This document shows, in pieces, positions 1 to 6,428 of a stretch of 12,908 bases of DNA. The stretch comes from Actinomycetota bacterium. GTDB lineage: Bacteria > Actinomycetota > Actinomycetes > Nanopelagicales > Nanopelagicaceae. Each line of letters opens with the position of its first letter. Within the stretch, counting starts at the first letter, position 1. The DNA lies in NCBI GenBank assembly GCA_009927705.1, contig RFMK01000124.1:1-12908 (forward strand), written 5' to 3'. A program made the position numbers and the translations under genes. The notes below the pieces were generated by a model, which saw only the letters and a list, made by a program, of their open reading frames with translations, was not told where the DNA came from and searched no databases.

Positions 1-1
1 T

Positions 2-91
2 TTCGAAGATCACCGCAAGCATAAAGAGGGCGAAAACAGAAAATCTCATCTTGATGACGATGAAGATGGTGAAGGCGACCACCACCGTTAA
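2..91 (+). CDS. Possible 3' end of a plus-strand gene with a charged, His/Asp-rich tail (partial)
   Basis: An open frame enters from the left edge and ends at TAA (89-91), directly abutting the ctaB stop codon (92-94). The visible 29 residues are very polar, with Lys/Arg/Glu first, then an Asp/Glu run and a final HHR. That would suit a cytoplasmic tail of a membrane protein. A haem A synthase (ctaA/COX15) is a common convergent neighbour of ctaB, but nothing visible proves that here. The opposite strand of the same stretch is also open and reads as a hydrophobic segment in the ctaB frame after the ctaB stop, so the coding strand is uncertain. The tight stop-to-stop arrangement matches the other convergent pairs in the window and mildly favours this call. 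Confidence 0.35.
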   Translation, partial: FEDHRKHKEGENRKSHLDDDEDGEGDHHR

Positions 92-928
92 TTAGAGGAA
101 GACTCCCACGACAAGGACGATTGAATACACGCTTAAATAGCTGATGGAGCCATGAAAAATTGAATTCGCATTCTTTTCAGGATCTCTCAATTGATAGGCA
201 AAGACGAATCCGAGCATTCCGGTGACGATATAGGCCCACGGAGCAAAACCCGCACTGACTAATGTGAGAAACGATGTCACAATCATCGCCATAGTGTGAA
301 ACCACATTTGCTGGGCGACTTTTCCGATTGGTGCGACAACAGGCAACATCGGAATACCAGCAGCGGCGTAATCGTCTTTGTATTTAATGGCTAAGGCCCA
401 GAAGTGCGGTGGAGTCCAGAAGAAAATCACCATAAAGAACCAGAATGCCGTCCATGAAAGAGTGTTGGTAATTGCCGCCCAGCCAATGAGCACAGGTAAG
501 CAACCTGCGATTCCGCCCCAGACAATATTCTGAGATGTACGACGTTTTAGACCGACGGTGTACCCAAATACGTAAAATGCAATCGCACTAACGGTTAGTG
601 CTGTTGCTAGAGGATTTGTGAAGAACCAGAAGATTGCCAAGGAAAGAACCGTGATGATTGTTGCAAATCCAAGAGCTTGATTCTCAGTTACTTGATTGCT
701 AACGATGGGTCGCTTTGATGTTCGATTCATTAGTTGATCGATATCGCTTTCAATCACCATATTGAAAGCATTCGCCGCTCCGGCAGCAAGAGTTCCGCCG
801 ATCAGAGTTGCAATTGTGATGTCAAATGGCGGGATTCCGTCAGCGGCCAAAAAAAGAGCTGGCAAAGTGGTGACGAGAAGTAATTCCACCACTCGCAATT
901 TCATCAGCGCGATGTATGGTGAGAACAC
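92..928 (-). CDS. ctaB: Protoheme IX farnesyltransferase (haem O synthase)
   Basis: This integral membrane UbiA-superfamily prenyltransferase adds a farnesyl group to haem B to give haem O, the precursor of haem A for aa3-type cytochrome oxidase. The 278-residue protein is almost wholly hydrophobic. It has the first metal/diphosphate motif at N56-xxx-E60-xxx-D64, followed by MNRTSKRP (67-74), and the second motif region FWTPPHFWALAIKYKDDY (170-187) running into AAAGIPMLP. It ends with the usual FHGSISYLS helix. The start is GTG at 928. An in-frame stop lies just upstream, so the N terminus is shorter than in many actinobacterial homologues, which carry about 20 extra residues. Two deviations stand out: Glu rather than Asp at position 60, and KLR rather than the common KPR at 10-12. 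A leaderless-type -10 precedes the start. The gene is divergent from the propeller gene with a 29-nt gap. Confidence 0.93.
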   Translation of the reverse strand: MFSPYIALMKLRVVELLLVTTLPALFLAADGIPPFDITIATLIGGTLAAGAANAFNMVIESDIDQLMNRTSKRPIVSNQVTENQALGFATIITVLSLAIFWFFTNPLATALTVSAIAFYVFGYTVGLKRRTSQNIVWGGIAGCLPVLIGWAAITNTLSWTAFWFFMVIFFWTPPHFWALAIKYKDDYAAAGIPMLPVVAPIGKVAQQMWFHTMAMIVTSFLTLVSAGFAPWAYIVTGMLGFVFAYQLRDPEKNANSIFHGSISYLSVYSIVLVVGVFL

Positions 929-934
929 GTCGCG

Positions 935-940
935 AGATTA
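935..940 (-). promoter_or_regulatory. -10 element (TAATCT) of a leaderless ctaB transcript
   Basis: On the minus strand TAATCT is followed by six bases (CGCGAC) and then the GTG start of ctaB. This spacing puts the predicted transcription start on the G of the start codon. No good Shine-Dalgarno sequence is present. Confidence 0.6.
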
Positions 941-945
941 CCCTG

Positions 946-951
946 TAGATT
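946..951 (+). promoter_or_regulatory. -10 element (TAGATT) of a leaderless propeller-gene transcript
   Basis: TAGATT is followed by GCTGGC and then ATG at 958, the same six-base spacing as on the opposite strand. The two divergent -10 hexamers are only five bases apart, so RNA polymerase could probably not occupy both promoters at once. Confidence 0.6.
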
Positions 952-957
952 GCTGGC

Positions 958-2046
958 ATGCGCATTTCGGTGAGGTGGACCATAGTTTTTGCGCTGCTCA
1001 CCCAATTCATCGCACCGTCACATGCAAACGTTCTCTCTGACAGCACAGAGTTAAAACTTGAAAAGACGATTACCGGAGATATCTCACCAAAATCTGTGCG
1101 TGCTTCCAAAACTGGTTATGTTTCCGCACACAACATGATGTATCGCCATTCTGTGACTATTTATGATGCGAATTCACTTGATTTGATCAAGACGATCCCC
1201 GATCAAGTTCGGCTTTCGGACTTTGGAATTACTGGATATTCAGGGCTTCATCGTGGTGCCCCGGTAGAGGGCGCATATTCACCGGACGGCAAGTATCTAT
1301 ATGTAACTAACTACGCGATGTATGGGAAAGGCTTTAATCGCGAAGGAACCGATACGTGTAGCCCAGCGGATAAATATGATCGCTCGTTCTTGTACCGAAT
1401 CGATACTGCTAATTGGAAAATTGATGCCTTGTATCGAGTTGGAGTAGTTCCAAAGGTCGTCGATGTATCACCAGACAATAAATATGTCTTGGTTACTAAT
1501 TGGTGTTCGTACGATCTCTCGATTCTCTCAACAGAATCCCAGAAGGTAATCAAGACCATCAAGATTGGTGCGTACCCGCGCGGAATTACCGTTTCGCAAG
1601 ATTCGAAGTTTGCATATGTGGCCCAGATGGGCGGGTCGGTCATTCACCAGATTAACCTTGAGACTTTCGAAAGGTCATTACTTTCAATCGGCTCAAATCC
1701 TCGGGCAATTGTGCTTTCTCCCGACAATGCCACGCTCTATGCAACTCTCAATAGTTCAGGCCGCGTCGTTGCCTTTGATTTAGCTACGAAGAAAGTTGTG
1801 AGAAGCGTGAAAACTGGTTCCGCATCCCGAAGCCTTGATATTTCAAGCGATGGAAGCGCTCTTTATGTCGTCAATTACACAAGCGATACTGTCTCAAAAG
1901 TCCGTACAAGTGATTTCAAAGTTTTGCAGAAAATCAAAGTCTGTAACGAGCCAATAGGAATTACTTACGAACCTCTTCATAAACGGGTCTGGGTTGCTTG
2001 TTACGGCGGAGCGCTAAAAGTCTTTAGTGATTCCCTCGTACGATAA
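958..2046 (+). CDS. Exported YncE/YVTN-type beta-propeller protein
   Basis: This 362-residue protein begins with a Sec signal peptide (basic MRISVR, hydrophobic core to about residue 19, likely cleavage after SHA at 21-23). The rest is a series of beta-propeller blades with recurring 'SPDxKYxYVTN'-like units: YSPDGKYLYVTN (107-118), SPDNKYVLVTN (171-181), SQDSKFAYVAQ (213-223), SPDNATLYATL (254-264), SSDGSALYVVN (296-306) and a final HKRVWVACYGG (341-351). This is the YncE / 40-residue YVTN repeat family, whose members are exported and mostly of unknown function. Four cysteines (134, 183, 329, 348) remain in the mature part. Residues about 120-141 form an insertion within one blade. The stop overlaps the convergent carboxypeptidase gene by 23 nt. 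A ligand or partner cannot be assigned from sequence. Confidence 0.85.
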   Translation: MRISVRWTIVFALLTQFIAPSHANVLSDSTELKLEKTITGDISPKSVRASKTGYVSAHNMMYRHSVTIYDANSLDLIKTIPDQVRLSDFGITGYSGLHRGAPVEGAYSPDGKYLYVTNYAMYGKGFNREGTDTCSPADKYDRSFLYRIDTANWKIDALYRVGVVPKVVDVSPDNKYVLVTNWCSYDLSILSTESQKVIKTIKIGAYPRGITVSQDSKFAYVAQMGGSVIHQINLETFERSLLSIGSNPRAIVLSPDNATLYATLNSSGRVVAFDLATKKVVRSVKTGSASRSLDISSDGSALYVVNYTSDTVSKVRTSDFKVLQKIKVCNEPIGITYEPLHKRVWVACYGGALKVFSDSLVR

Positions 2047-3124
2047 CGCCCAATAATCGATCCATCGCCACCCGCGCATCTTTCCTTGATTTCCAGGTTG
2101 GCTTGATGCCATCAGCCAAGATTGCGAATGCATATTCATTTTCACCATCATCAACGTAGCCAGCCATCGTCACGCTTCGATCGACCCAACCAGTCTTGGC
2201 ATGAACATGGCCTATAGCATTTGGTGCAGTTTCCACAAATCGCTTCTGTAATGTTCCCGTCAATCCGCCCACCGGCATTCCTTCATAGATTGATTCATAT
2301 TGTGGGTTGTTTCGGATCTTGATTAATAGCTCAACAAATGTTTTTGCTGAGACTCGATTAGATTTAGAAAGCCCGCTGCCATCAAAGACTTTCATTCCCT
2401 TGGTCTCAACGCCCATCTCAGACATGGCTTGTTCAAAGGTTTTTTGTAATCCATCGCTATCAGTCGGATGGCCTAATTTCCTAGCCGCAGCTTTTCCGAG
2501 GCGATCAGCAAGGGTGTTATCACTCCACATGATTGCAAACTTCACCATCTCGGTTATTGGTAAAGATGTGAGTGACGCTTTCTCTTCAACAGCAAGAGAT
2601 TGTGCTTTCTCGGAATCTACTTTCTTAAACGTTCCAGTAATTCTTTTGCTCTTGAGATAAACCTTGAGATTAGTGATGTCTTTCTCGTACAAACCCGAGT
2701 AATAGACGGTGACCTTCTTCTTGTTCTCAGTATTTGCTTTTGTGATCAGAGTCGGCAGATATTTCTGGCCATTCTTCTTTGCCAACGTAGAGTTGCTTGT
2801 GAGCCAAGGATCGAGACCGCCCTTGATGACAAACGATGAGGATTTATCGGTGGAGTAAATCGCGGTGGTGAATGTTTTATCTGAGCCAAGAAAATGAAGC
2901 GCTGCACTAGTTGAAATCAACTTCAAAACTGAAGCTGGGATTCTAAGCGAATTTGAGGCGTTATCAGCAATCACTTTTCCATCTGCAGGGTTGATGACCA
3001 ACAGACCTGGTGAAGCAAGAGACTTTGCATTGATGTACTTATCTAGTGAATGCAGCGAATGAGCTGGGATGCTCGAAATAACTAATGTGAGCGCCGCAAT
3101 GATTGCAATGAGGCTCTTACGCAC
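2024..3124 (-). CDS. dacB: D-alanyl-D-alanine carboxypeptidase/endopeptidase, PBP4 (S13) family
   Basis: This exported peptidoglycan-trimming enzyme acts on D-Ala-D-Ala stem peptides and cross-links. Counted from the GTG at 3124 it has 366 residues. It starts with a clean signal peptide (MRKSLIAIIAALTLV..., likely cleavage near AHS at 21-23). The three penicillin-binding motifs are present: SVLK (S65, K68), SDN (201-203) and KTG (310-312). The S13-type VIKGGLDPWLTSNSTLAK segment and VFDGSGLS are also there. It is shorter than E. coli PBP4 (477), as in many actinobacterial versions. The open frame extends to another GTG at 3181, but those 19 extra residues would put charged residues before the signal peptide and would overlap the divergent gene's start. 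The GTG at 3124 has a TANNNT hexamer six bases upstream, so I chose it. The 3' end overlaps the propeller gene. Confidence 0.88.
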   Translation of the reverse strand: MRKSLIAIIAALTLVISSIPAHSLHSLDKYINAKSLASPGLLVINPADGKVIADNASNSLRIPASVLKLISTSAALHFLGSDKTFTTAIYSTDKSSSFVIKGGLDPWLTSNSTLAKKNGQKYLPTLITKANTENKKKVTVYYSGLYEKDITNLKVYLKSKRITGTFKKVDSEKAQSLAVEEKASLTSLPITEMVKFAIMWSDNTLADRLGKAAARKLGHPTDSDGLQKTFEQAMSEMGVETKGMKVFDGSGLSKSNRVSAKTFVELLIKIRNNPQYESIYEGMPVGGLTGTLQKRFVETAPNAIGHVHAKTGWVDRSVTMAGYVDDGENEYAFAILADGIKPTWKSRKDARVAMDRLLGVIVRGNH

Positions 3125-3130
3125 GTCGGA

Positions 3131-3136
3131 AGAGTA
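3131..3136 (-). promoter_or_regulatory. -10 element (TACTCT) fixing the dacB start
   Basis: On the minus strand TACTCT is followed by TCCGAC and then the GTG at 3124, which begins the signal peptide. The spacing of six is the same as for ctaB, the propeller gene and the ABC ATPase gene, and supports the shortened start. Confidence 0.55.
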
Positions 3137-3160
3137 ATAGTCAATTCTGAGAGTTGCGCT

Positions 3161-3166
3161 TAGGCT
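3161..3166 (+). promoter_or_regulatory. -10 element (TAGGCT) of the HDAC/TrmH operon
   Basis: TAGGCT lies seven bases before the ATG at 3174, so the transcript would start on or one base before the start codon. No Shine-Dalgarno sequence is present. Confidence 0.5.
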
Positions 3167-3173
3167 TCGCTCC

Positions 3174-4268
3174 ATGCGCACCGGGTATGTCTATCACGAG
3201 ATTTTTGGCTGGCACGATACTGGGACATTTGTTGGCGATATGCCGTCCGATCCCGGCGCTGGACTTCAGCCGTATATGAATTACGAGCATCCTGAATCAA
3301 AGAAAAGAATTCACGAACTCATTGTTGTGTCTGGCCTTATTGATCACCTTGTGCGCGTACCTGCACGAAAAGCTAGTGAGACAGAATTAGAAACTGTTCA
3401 TACAAAAGAACATATTGACCGTATAAAGAAAGAATCGGCCACTCGTTTGGGTGGTGATGGTGGTGATCTAACAACACCTTTCGCACGCGGTGGTTATGAG
3501 ATTGCTGCCATGGCCGCAGGAGGAGCAATCGAGTTATTCGAATCAGTATTGAGTGGTGAAGTGAATAATGGCTACGCCCTTATTCGCCCACCAGGACATC
3601 ATGCGATTCGTGAACGCGGAATGGGTTATTGCATTTTCTCAAATATGGCCGTTGCAATCGGGGTTGCAAAGAAGACTCATGGTGAAAATTTGCGCGTGGT
3701 TGTGGTCGATTGGGATGTGCATCATGGCAACGGCACCGAATCAATTTTCTTAAACGACCCGAATATCCTCACTATTTCTCTACATCAGAACCGTTTGTAT
3801 CCGCATGACACCGGTGATGTTGATGTGGTTGGCGTTGGAACAAATATCAATATTCCACTTCCTCCTGGGACAGGACATGGCGGTTATTACTACGCATTTG
3901 ATGAAGTGGTAATTCCGGCAATTCGAAAATTCAAACCAGACATTATCTGTGTTGCATCAGGATTTGATTCCTCCGTTTACGACCCACTAGGTCGGATGCT
4001 TGTGACGGCTGAGGGCTATCGCGTTATGACGCGGAAGTTAATGGATGTTGCAAATGAAGTTTGTGGTGGCAAGTTGATGATGACGCATGAGGGTGGATAC
4101 AACGCAACCTATGCACCATTCTGTGGTCTCTTTGTTTTGCAAGAACTCTCGGGTGTAACCAAACTTCCTGATCCCTTTGCACATGGAAATGATTACCCCG
4201 GCCACGAACTCAAATCTCATGAAGCCTCGAGCGTTGATGAAGCAAAGAAATTGGTTGCGAAGTTATGA
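3174..4268 (+). CDS. Class II histone deacetylase-like / acetylpolyamine amidohydrolase-type zinc hydrolase
   Basis: This 364-residue arginase/deacetylase-fold enzyme is predicted to hydrolyse an acetyl-amide bond on acetyl-lysine, acetylpolyamine or a small molecule, in the cytoplasm. The catalytic machinery looks complete: RPPGHHA with the His pair H142/H143, DWDVHHGNGT with zinc ligands D181 and H183, FDSSVYDPLGR with the third ligand D265, and HEGGYN with transition-state Tyr 309. The N terminus (MRTGYVYHEIFGWHDTGT) matches the usual start of this bacterial family, and no signal peptide is seen. The stop overlaps the next gene's ATG in an ATGA junction, so the two are probably translationally coupled. 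Bacterial substrates for this group are mostly unknown, so the label should be read as a fold assignment. Confidence 0.88.
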   Translation: MRTGYVYHEIFGWHDTGTFVGDMPSDPGAGLQPYMNYEHPESKKRIHELIVVSGLIDHLVRVPARKASETELETVHTKEHIDRIKKESATRLGGDGGDLTTPFARGGYEIAAMAAGGAIELFESVLSGEVNNGYALIRPPGHHAIRERGMGYCIFSNMAVAIGVAKKTHGENLRVVVVDWDVHHGNGTESIFLNDPNILTISLHQNRLYPHDTGDVDVVGVGTNINIPLPPGTGHGGYYYAFDEVVIPAIRKFKPDIICVASGFDSSVYDPLGRMLVTAEGYRVMTRKLMDVANEVCGGKLMMTHEGGYNATYAPFCGLFVLQELSGVTKLPDPFAHGNDYPGHELKSHEASSVDEAKKLVAKL

Positions 4269-4906
4269 GTATTCCGCCAGCCGAGATTGGTCCTGGTGAG
4301 TTCTACCCCGTCGTTGGAGTAGGACCTCATCCAAAACCTTGGCCCACGGGCGATCAATACGATCCCGAGCTTTTAGAAAATGGCGATCGGAGAAATGTTC
4401 TTGATAAGTATCGCTATTGGAGCGTCGCAGCAATCGTCGCTGATCTCAATACGAAGCGCCATCCGCTCCGGGTAGCGATTGAGAATTGGCAACACGATCT
4501 CAATATTGGATCCATCGTGCGCACTGCGAATGCATTTAACGTGTCCAGCGTTCATATCGTCGGAAAACGCGACTGGAACCGCCGCGGCGCGATGGTGACC
4601 GATAAATATCTGACTGTCATTCATCATCCGACAGTCTCAGATTTCAAAGCCTGGTGCGATGAACACAAGATCGCGATTATCGGCATCGACAATGTCGATG
4701 TGTCCACGCCCATTGAAAGCGCTGACTTTCCGCGCGAATGTGTGCTCTTTCTCGGCCAAGAAGGCGCTGGCATGTCTGAGGAAGCGGTGGCTGTGTGTGA
4801 ACAAGTACTTGCAATCTCGCAATATGGTTCAACACGTTCGATGAATGCATCAGCTGCTGGCGCAATCGCCATGTATGCATGGGCGATGCAGCACTTACCT
4901 AAGTAA
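4265..4906 (+). CDS. TrmH (SpoU) family RNA 2'-O-methyltransferase
   Basis: This 213-residue SPOUT-class, S-adenosylmethionine-dependent methyltransferase is predicted to methylate a ribose 2'-OH in tRNA or rRNA. All three SpoU motifs are present: N80-IGSIVRTANAF (motif 1, catalytic Arg 86), VLFLGQEGAGMSEE (160-173, motif 2) and ISQYGSTRSMNASAAGAIA (184-202, motif 3, including the trefoil-knot Asn). The first roughly 75 residues (VGVGPHPKPWP..., DRRNVLDKYRYW) form an N-terminal region I associate with an actinobacterial subgroup of unknown target. It is not an L30e-like domain. The ATG overlaps the preceding hydrolase stop by four bases, and there is no separate promoter or ribosome binding site. 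The 3' end overlaps the convergent phosphatase gene by 12 nt. The exact nucleotide target cannot be told from sequence. Confidence 0.88.
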   Translation: MSIPPAEIGPGEFYPVVGVGPHPKPWPTGDQYDPELLENGDRRNVLDKYRYWSVAAIVADLNTKRHPLRVAIENWQHDLNIGSIVRTANAFNVSSVHIVGKRDWNRRGAMVTDKYLTVIHHPTVSDFKAWCDEHKIAIIGIDNVDVSTPIESADFPRECVLFLGQEGAGMSEEAVAVCEQVLAISQYGSTRSMNASAAGAIAMYAWAMQHLPK

Positions 4907-5398
4907 TTGTTGAATTAACCCGTCCGTAGCTTTTTCTACCATTACTAAAACATTTTCAAATGCTTCATCCGGAAGTGAATAAGGATCCGGGACTTCAAGG
5001 GATTCTGGGCCCGTTGGATCAAATTGCCGTAAGTAAAAAATCTTCTGCTCTTCTTCATCACTGGTAACGTATTTTGAGACTTCTTGATGATTATGGTCAT
5101 CCATTACAAGCACCAAATCTGCGGCAACGAGCCGGGAGTAATTAAATTGCGAAGCAACATGGCTAAAGGAATATCCCGCTTTTTCCCAGGTGCGTTTTGA
5201 TGGTGGATTAGGTCCTTGTCCAACATGCCAATTCGATGTACCCGCAGAATCCACGACGATCTTGGGATTTTCGATGGAAGCAACTTTGTTGTGAAGAACT
5301 GCGGCAGCCATGGGTGATCGACAGATATTTCCGTAACACACCATCGTGATGATGAGGGTGTCGCGATTCTTTAGGTGCGACAGATCGGGAAGTGCCAC
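4895..5398 (-). CDS. Low-molecular-weight protein-tyrosine phosphatase
   Basis: This 167-residue cytoplasmic phosphatase carries the P-loop C21-YGNIC-R27-S28-P (CX5R-S), the DSAGTSNWHVG segment (50-60), a 'LVLVMD' strand (95-100) and the general-acid Asp in VPDPY (D138). All are diagnostic of the family, which dephosphorylates tyrosine on proteins and sometimes phospho-arginine or small phosphates. The GTG start at 5398 is three bases after the TPR gene stop, which implies co-transcription and probable coupling. It gives about ten more residues ahead of the P-loop than is usual, so a later start is possible, but no better ribosome binding site is visible. In other bacteria such enzymes often act with a tyrosine kinase in capsule export; no kinase is visible here. 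Confidence 0.9.
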   Translation of the reverse strand: MALPDLSHLKNRDTLIITMVCYGNICRSPMAAAVLHNKVASIENPKIVVDSAGTSNWHVGQGPNPPSKRTWEKAGYSFSHVASQFNYSRLVAADLVLVMDDHNHQEVSKYVTSDEEEQKIFYLRQFDPTGPESLEVPDPYSLPDEAFENVLVMVEKATDGLIQQLLR

Positions 5399-5401
5399 TA
5401 A

Positions 5402-6340
5402 TTAATCTTCGAGAATTTCAGATATTGATGCGATGCGTCGTTCGATTTCAATCGCTTCCTCCGAACGACCTTGAGTATGAAGAATTTCAGCGATGCGACG
5501 TTCAATAGCGATAATGAAGGGAAAATCCTTCGATTCAGCATCGGCTGCGATATCCAGCACTCGCTCGAGGGTATTGAGTCCTTCATCGACATCGCCGGAG
5601 AGAACTTGGGCTTTGCCGAGTTCAAATGATGCATAGGTAAGCCGGCGGTGATCATGGGCCGTGGTGAAGACATCGACCGCTTTCTGGGCTGCAGCAAGGG
5701 CAGATTCAGCATCACCAAGTTCGGTGTAGCAATGAGCGATCTTCTGATCGCAGCGAGCAACATGGATTACTTCGCGTGCGGTTTTGAAATACTTACGCGC
5801 TTCGTAGAAAGCCTCGAGCGCTTCTTCGTACTTCTTTAATTCGCGATATGCGCAACCGATGAGATGGAAATCGGTCGCAGCGCCCAATTCATTTCCATCA
5901 ATAAGGTGTTCGCGCGCGCATTCCTCCATGCAATCAATCGTGTTTTGGTATTCCTTTGAGCTAAACCACCACTCGCCTAAAGTGCAGGCAAGTTCTAGCG
6001 CCATTGGTGATTTATTTTCGCGAAGTAACTCGACTGCTTTACTCATTGCAGATGCTGCTTCGCTCATGCGCTTGAGTTGATTTAAGTTGTAGCCGATGGC
6101 TGAATATGCCTGGGCTAAGCCTTCGGTCGGGGCTGCTGCTCCTAATTCAGAGTAGATATCTCGCGCTGTTTCAGCGAGCGCTAGCGCTTCGTCGTATTGT
6201 CCGCGCGCATAGATTCGCGCACTTAATTCGTAGTACGTGCTTGCTCGATCGACACCTTGGGTTTCAGGAATTCGCTCCCACAACATCTCTTCCGTAATGA
6301 TCTCGTCATTTACATCATCATCGTTGTGTTCATCGGCCAA
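5402..6340 (-). CDS. Tetratricopeptide-repeat scaffold protein
   Basis: This 312-residue soluble protein is built almost entirely of TPR helix pairs, about seven units at roughly 32-65, 75-108, 115-148, 156-189, 196-229, 236-269 and 278-308. Many carry the usual small-residue/Ala and Tyr positions, for example 'YRELKKYEEALEAFYEARKY'. The spacing is about 40 residues rather than 34, as in LGN/Rapsyn-type arrays, which bind peptides or partner proteins. The first 18 residues are acidic (DEHNDDDVNDEIITEE). There is no signal peptide or enzyme domain. The start is TTG at 6340, chosen because AAAGGAG sits at ideal distance upstream. The phosphatase gene follows after three bases, so this protein may recruit substrates for it; that is inference only. 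Confidence 0.8.
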   Translation of the reverse strand: MADEHNDDDVNDEIITEEMLWERIPETQGVDRASTYYELSARIYARGQYDEALALAETARDIYSELGAAAPTEGLAQAYSAIGYNLNQLKRMSEAASAMSKAVELLRENKSPMALELACTLGEWWFSSKEYQNTIDCMEECAREHLIDGNELGAATDFHLIGCAYRELKKYEEALEAFYEARKYFKTAREVIHVARCDQKIAHCYTELGDAESALAAAQKAVDVFTTAHDHRRLTYASFELGKAQVLSGDVDEGLNTLERVLDIAADAESKDFPFIIAIERRIAEILHTQGRSEEAIEIERRIASISEILED

Positions 6341-6346
6341 CGCAGT

Positions 6347-6354
6347 ACTCCTTT
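6347..6354 (-). promoter_or_regulatory. Strong ribosome binding site (AAAGGAGT) before a TTG start
   Basis: On the minus strand AAAGGAGT lies six bases before the TTG at 6340 and complements the 16S anti-Shine-Dalgarno sequence. It decides the start of the TPR gene and is the only strong Shine-Dalgarno sequence I see at a gene start in the window. Confidence 0.75.
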
Positions 6355-6374
6355 CACGAAACTGCGGCGCTGCA

Positions 6375-6404
6375 GTGAGCCCTAACTTAGCAGGTAGGGC
6401 TCAC
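6375..6404 (-). terminator. Hairpin between the htrA-like and TPR genes (terminator or regulatory stem-loop)
   Basis: Arms GTGAGCCCT (6375-6383) and AGGGCTCAC (6396-6404) give a perfect 9-bp stem around a 12-base interior, and AC/GT extends it past one bulged base. It begins 24 bases after the protease stop on the minus strand, where a terminator would be expected, but no T-run follows. The loop reads TAAGTT on the minus strand, which could be a -10 hexamer for the TPR gene. A smaller inverted repeat, ACTGC...GCAGT (6361-6376), overlaps its edge. Confidence 0.5.
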
Positions 6405-6428
6405 ACGCAAGGCTGAATAATCGCGACT

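Noticed and set aside
3125..3181. Nineteen-residue N-terminal extension of the carboxypeptidase.
   Set aside because: It would precede a complete signal peptide with charged residues and overlap the divergent gene; the GTG at 3124 has a well-placed -10.
5398..5763. A 121-codon minus-strand open frame in a second frame of the TPR gene.
   Set aside because: The TPR frame is continuous and repeat-containing; this one is a frame shadow rich in Ser, Pro and Arg.
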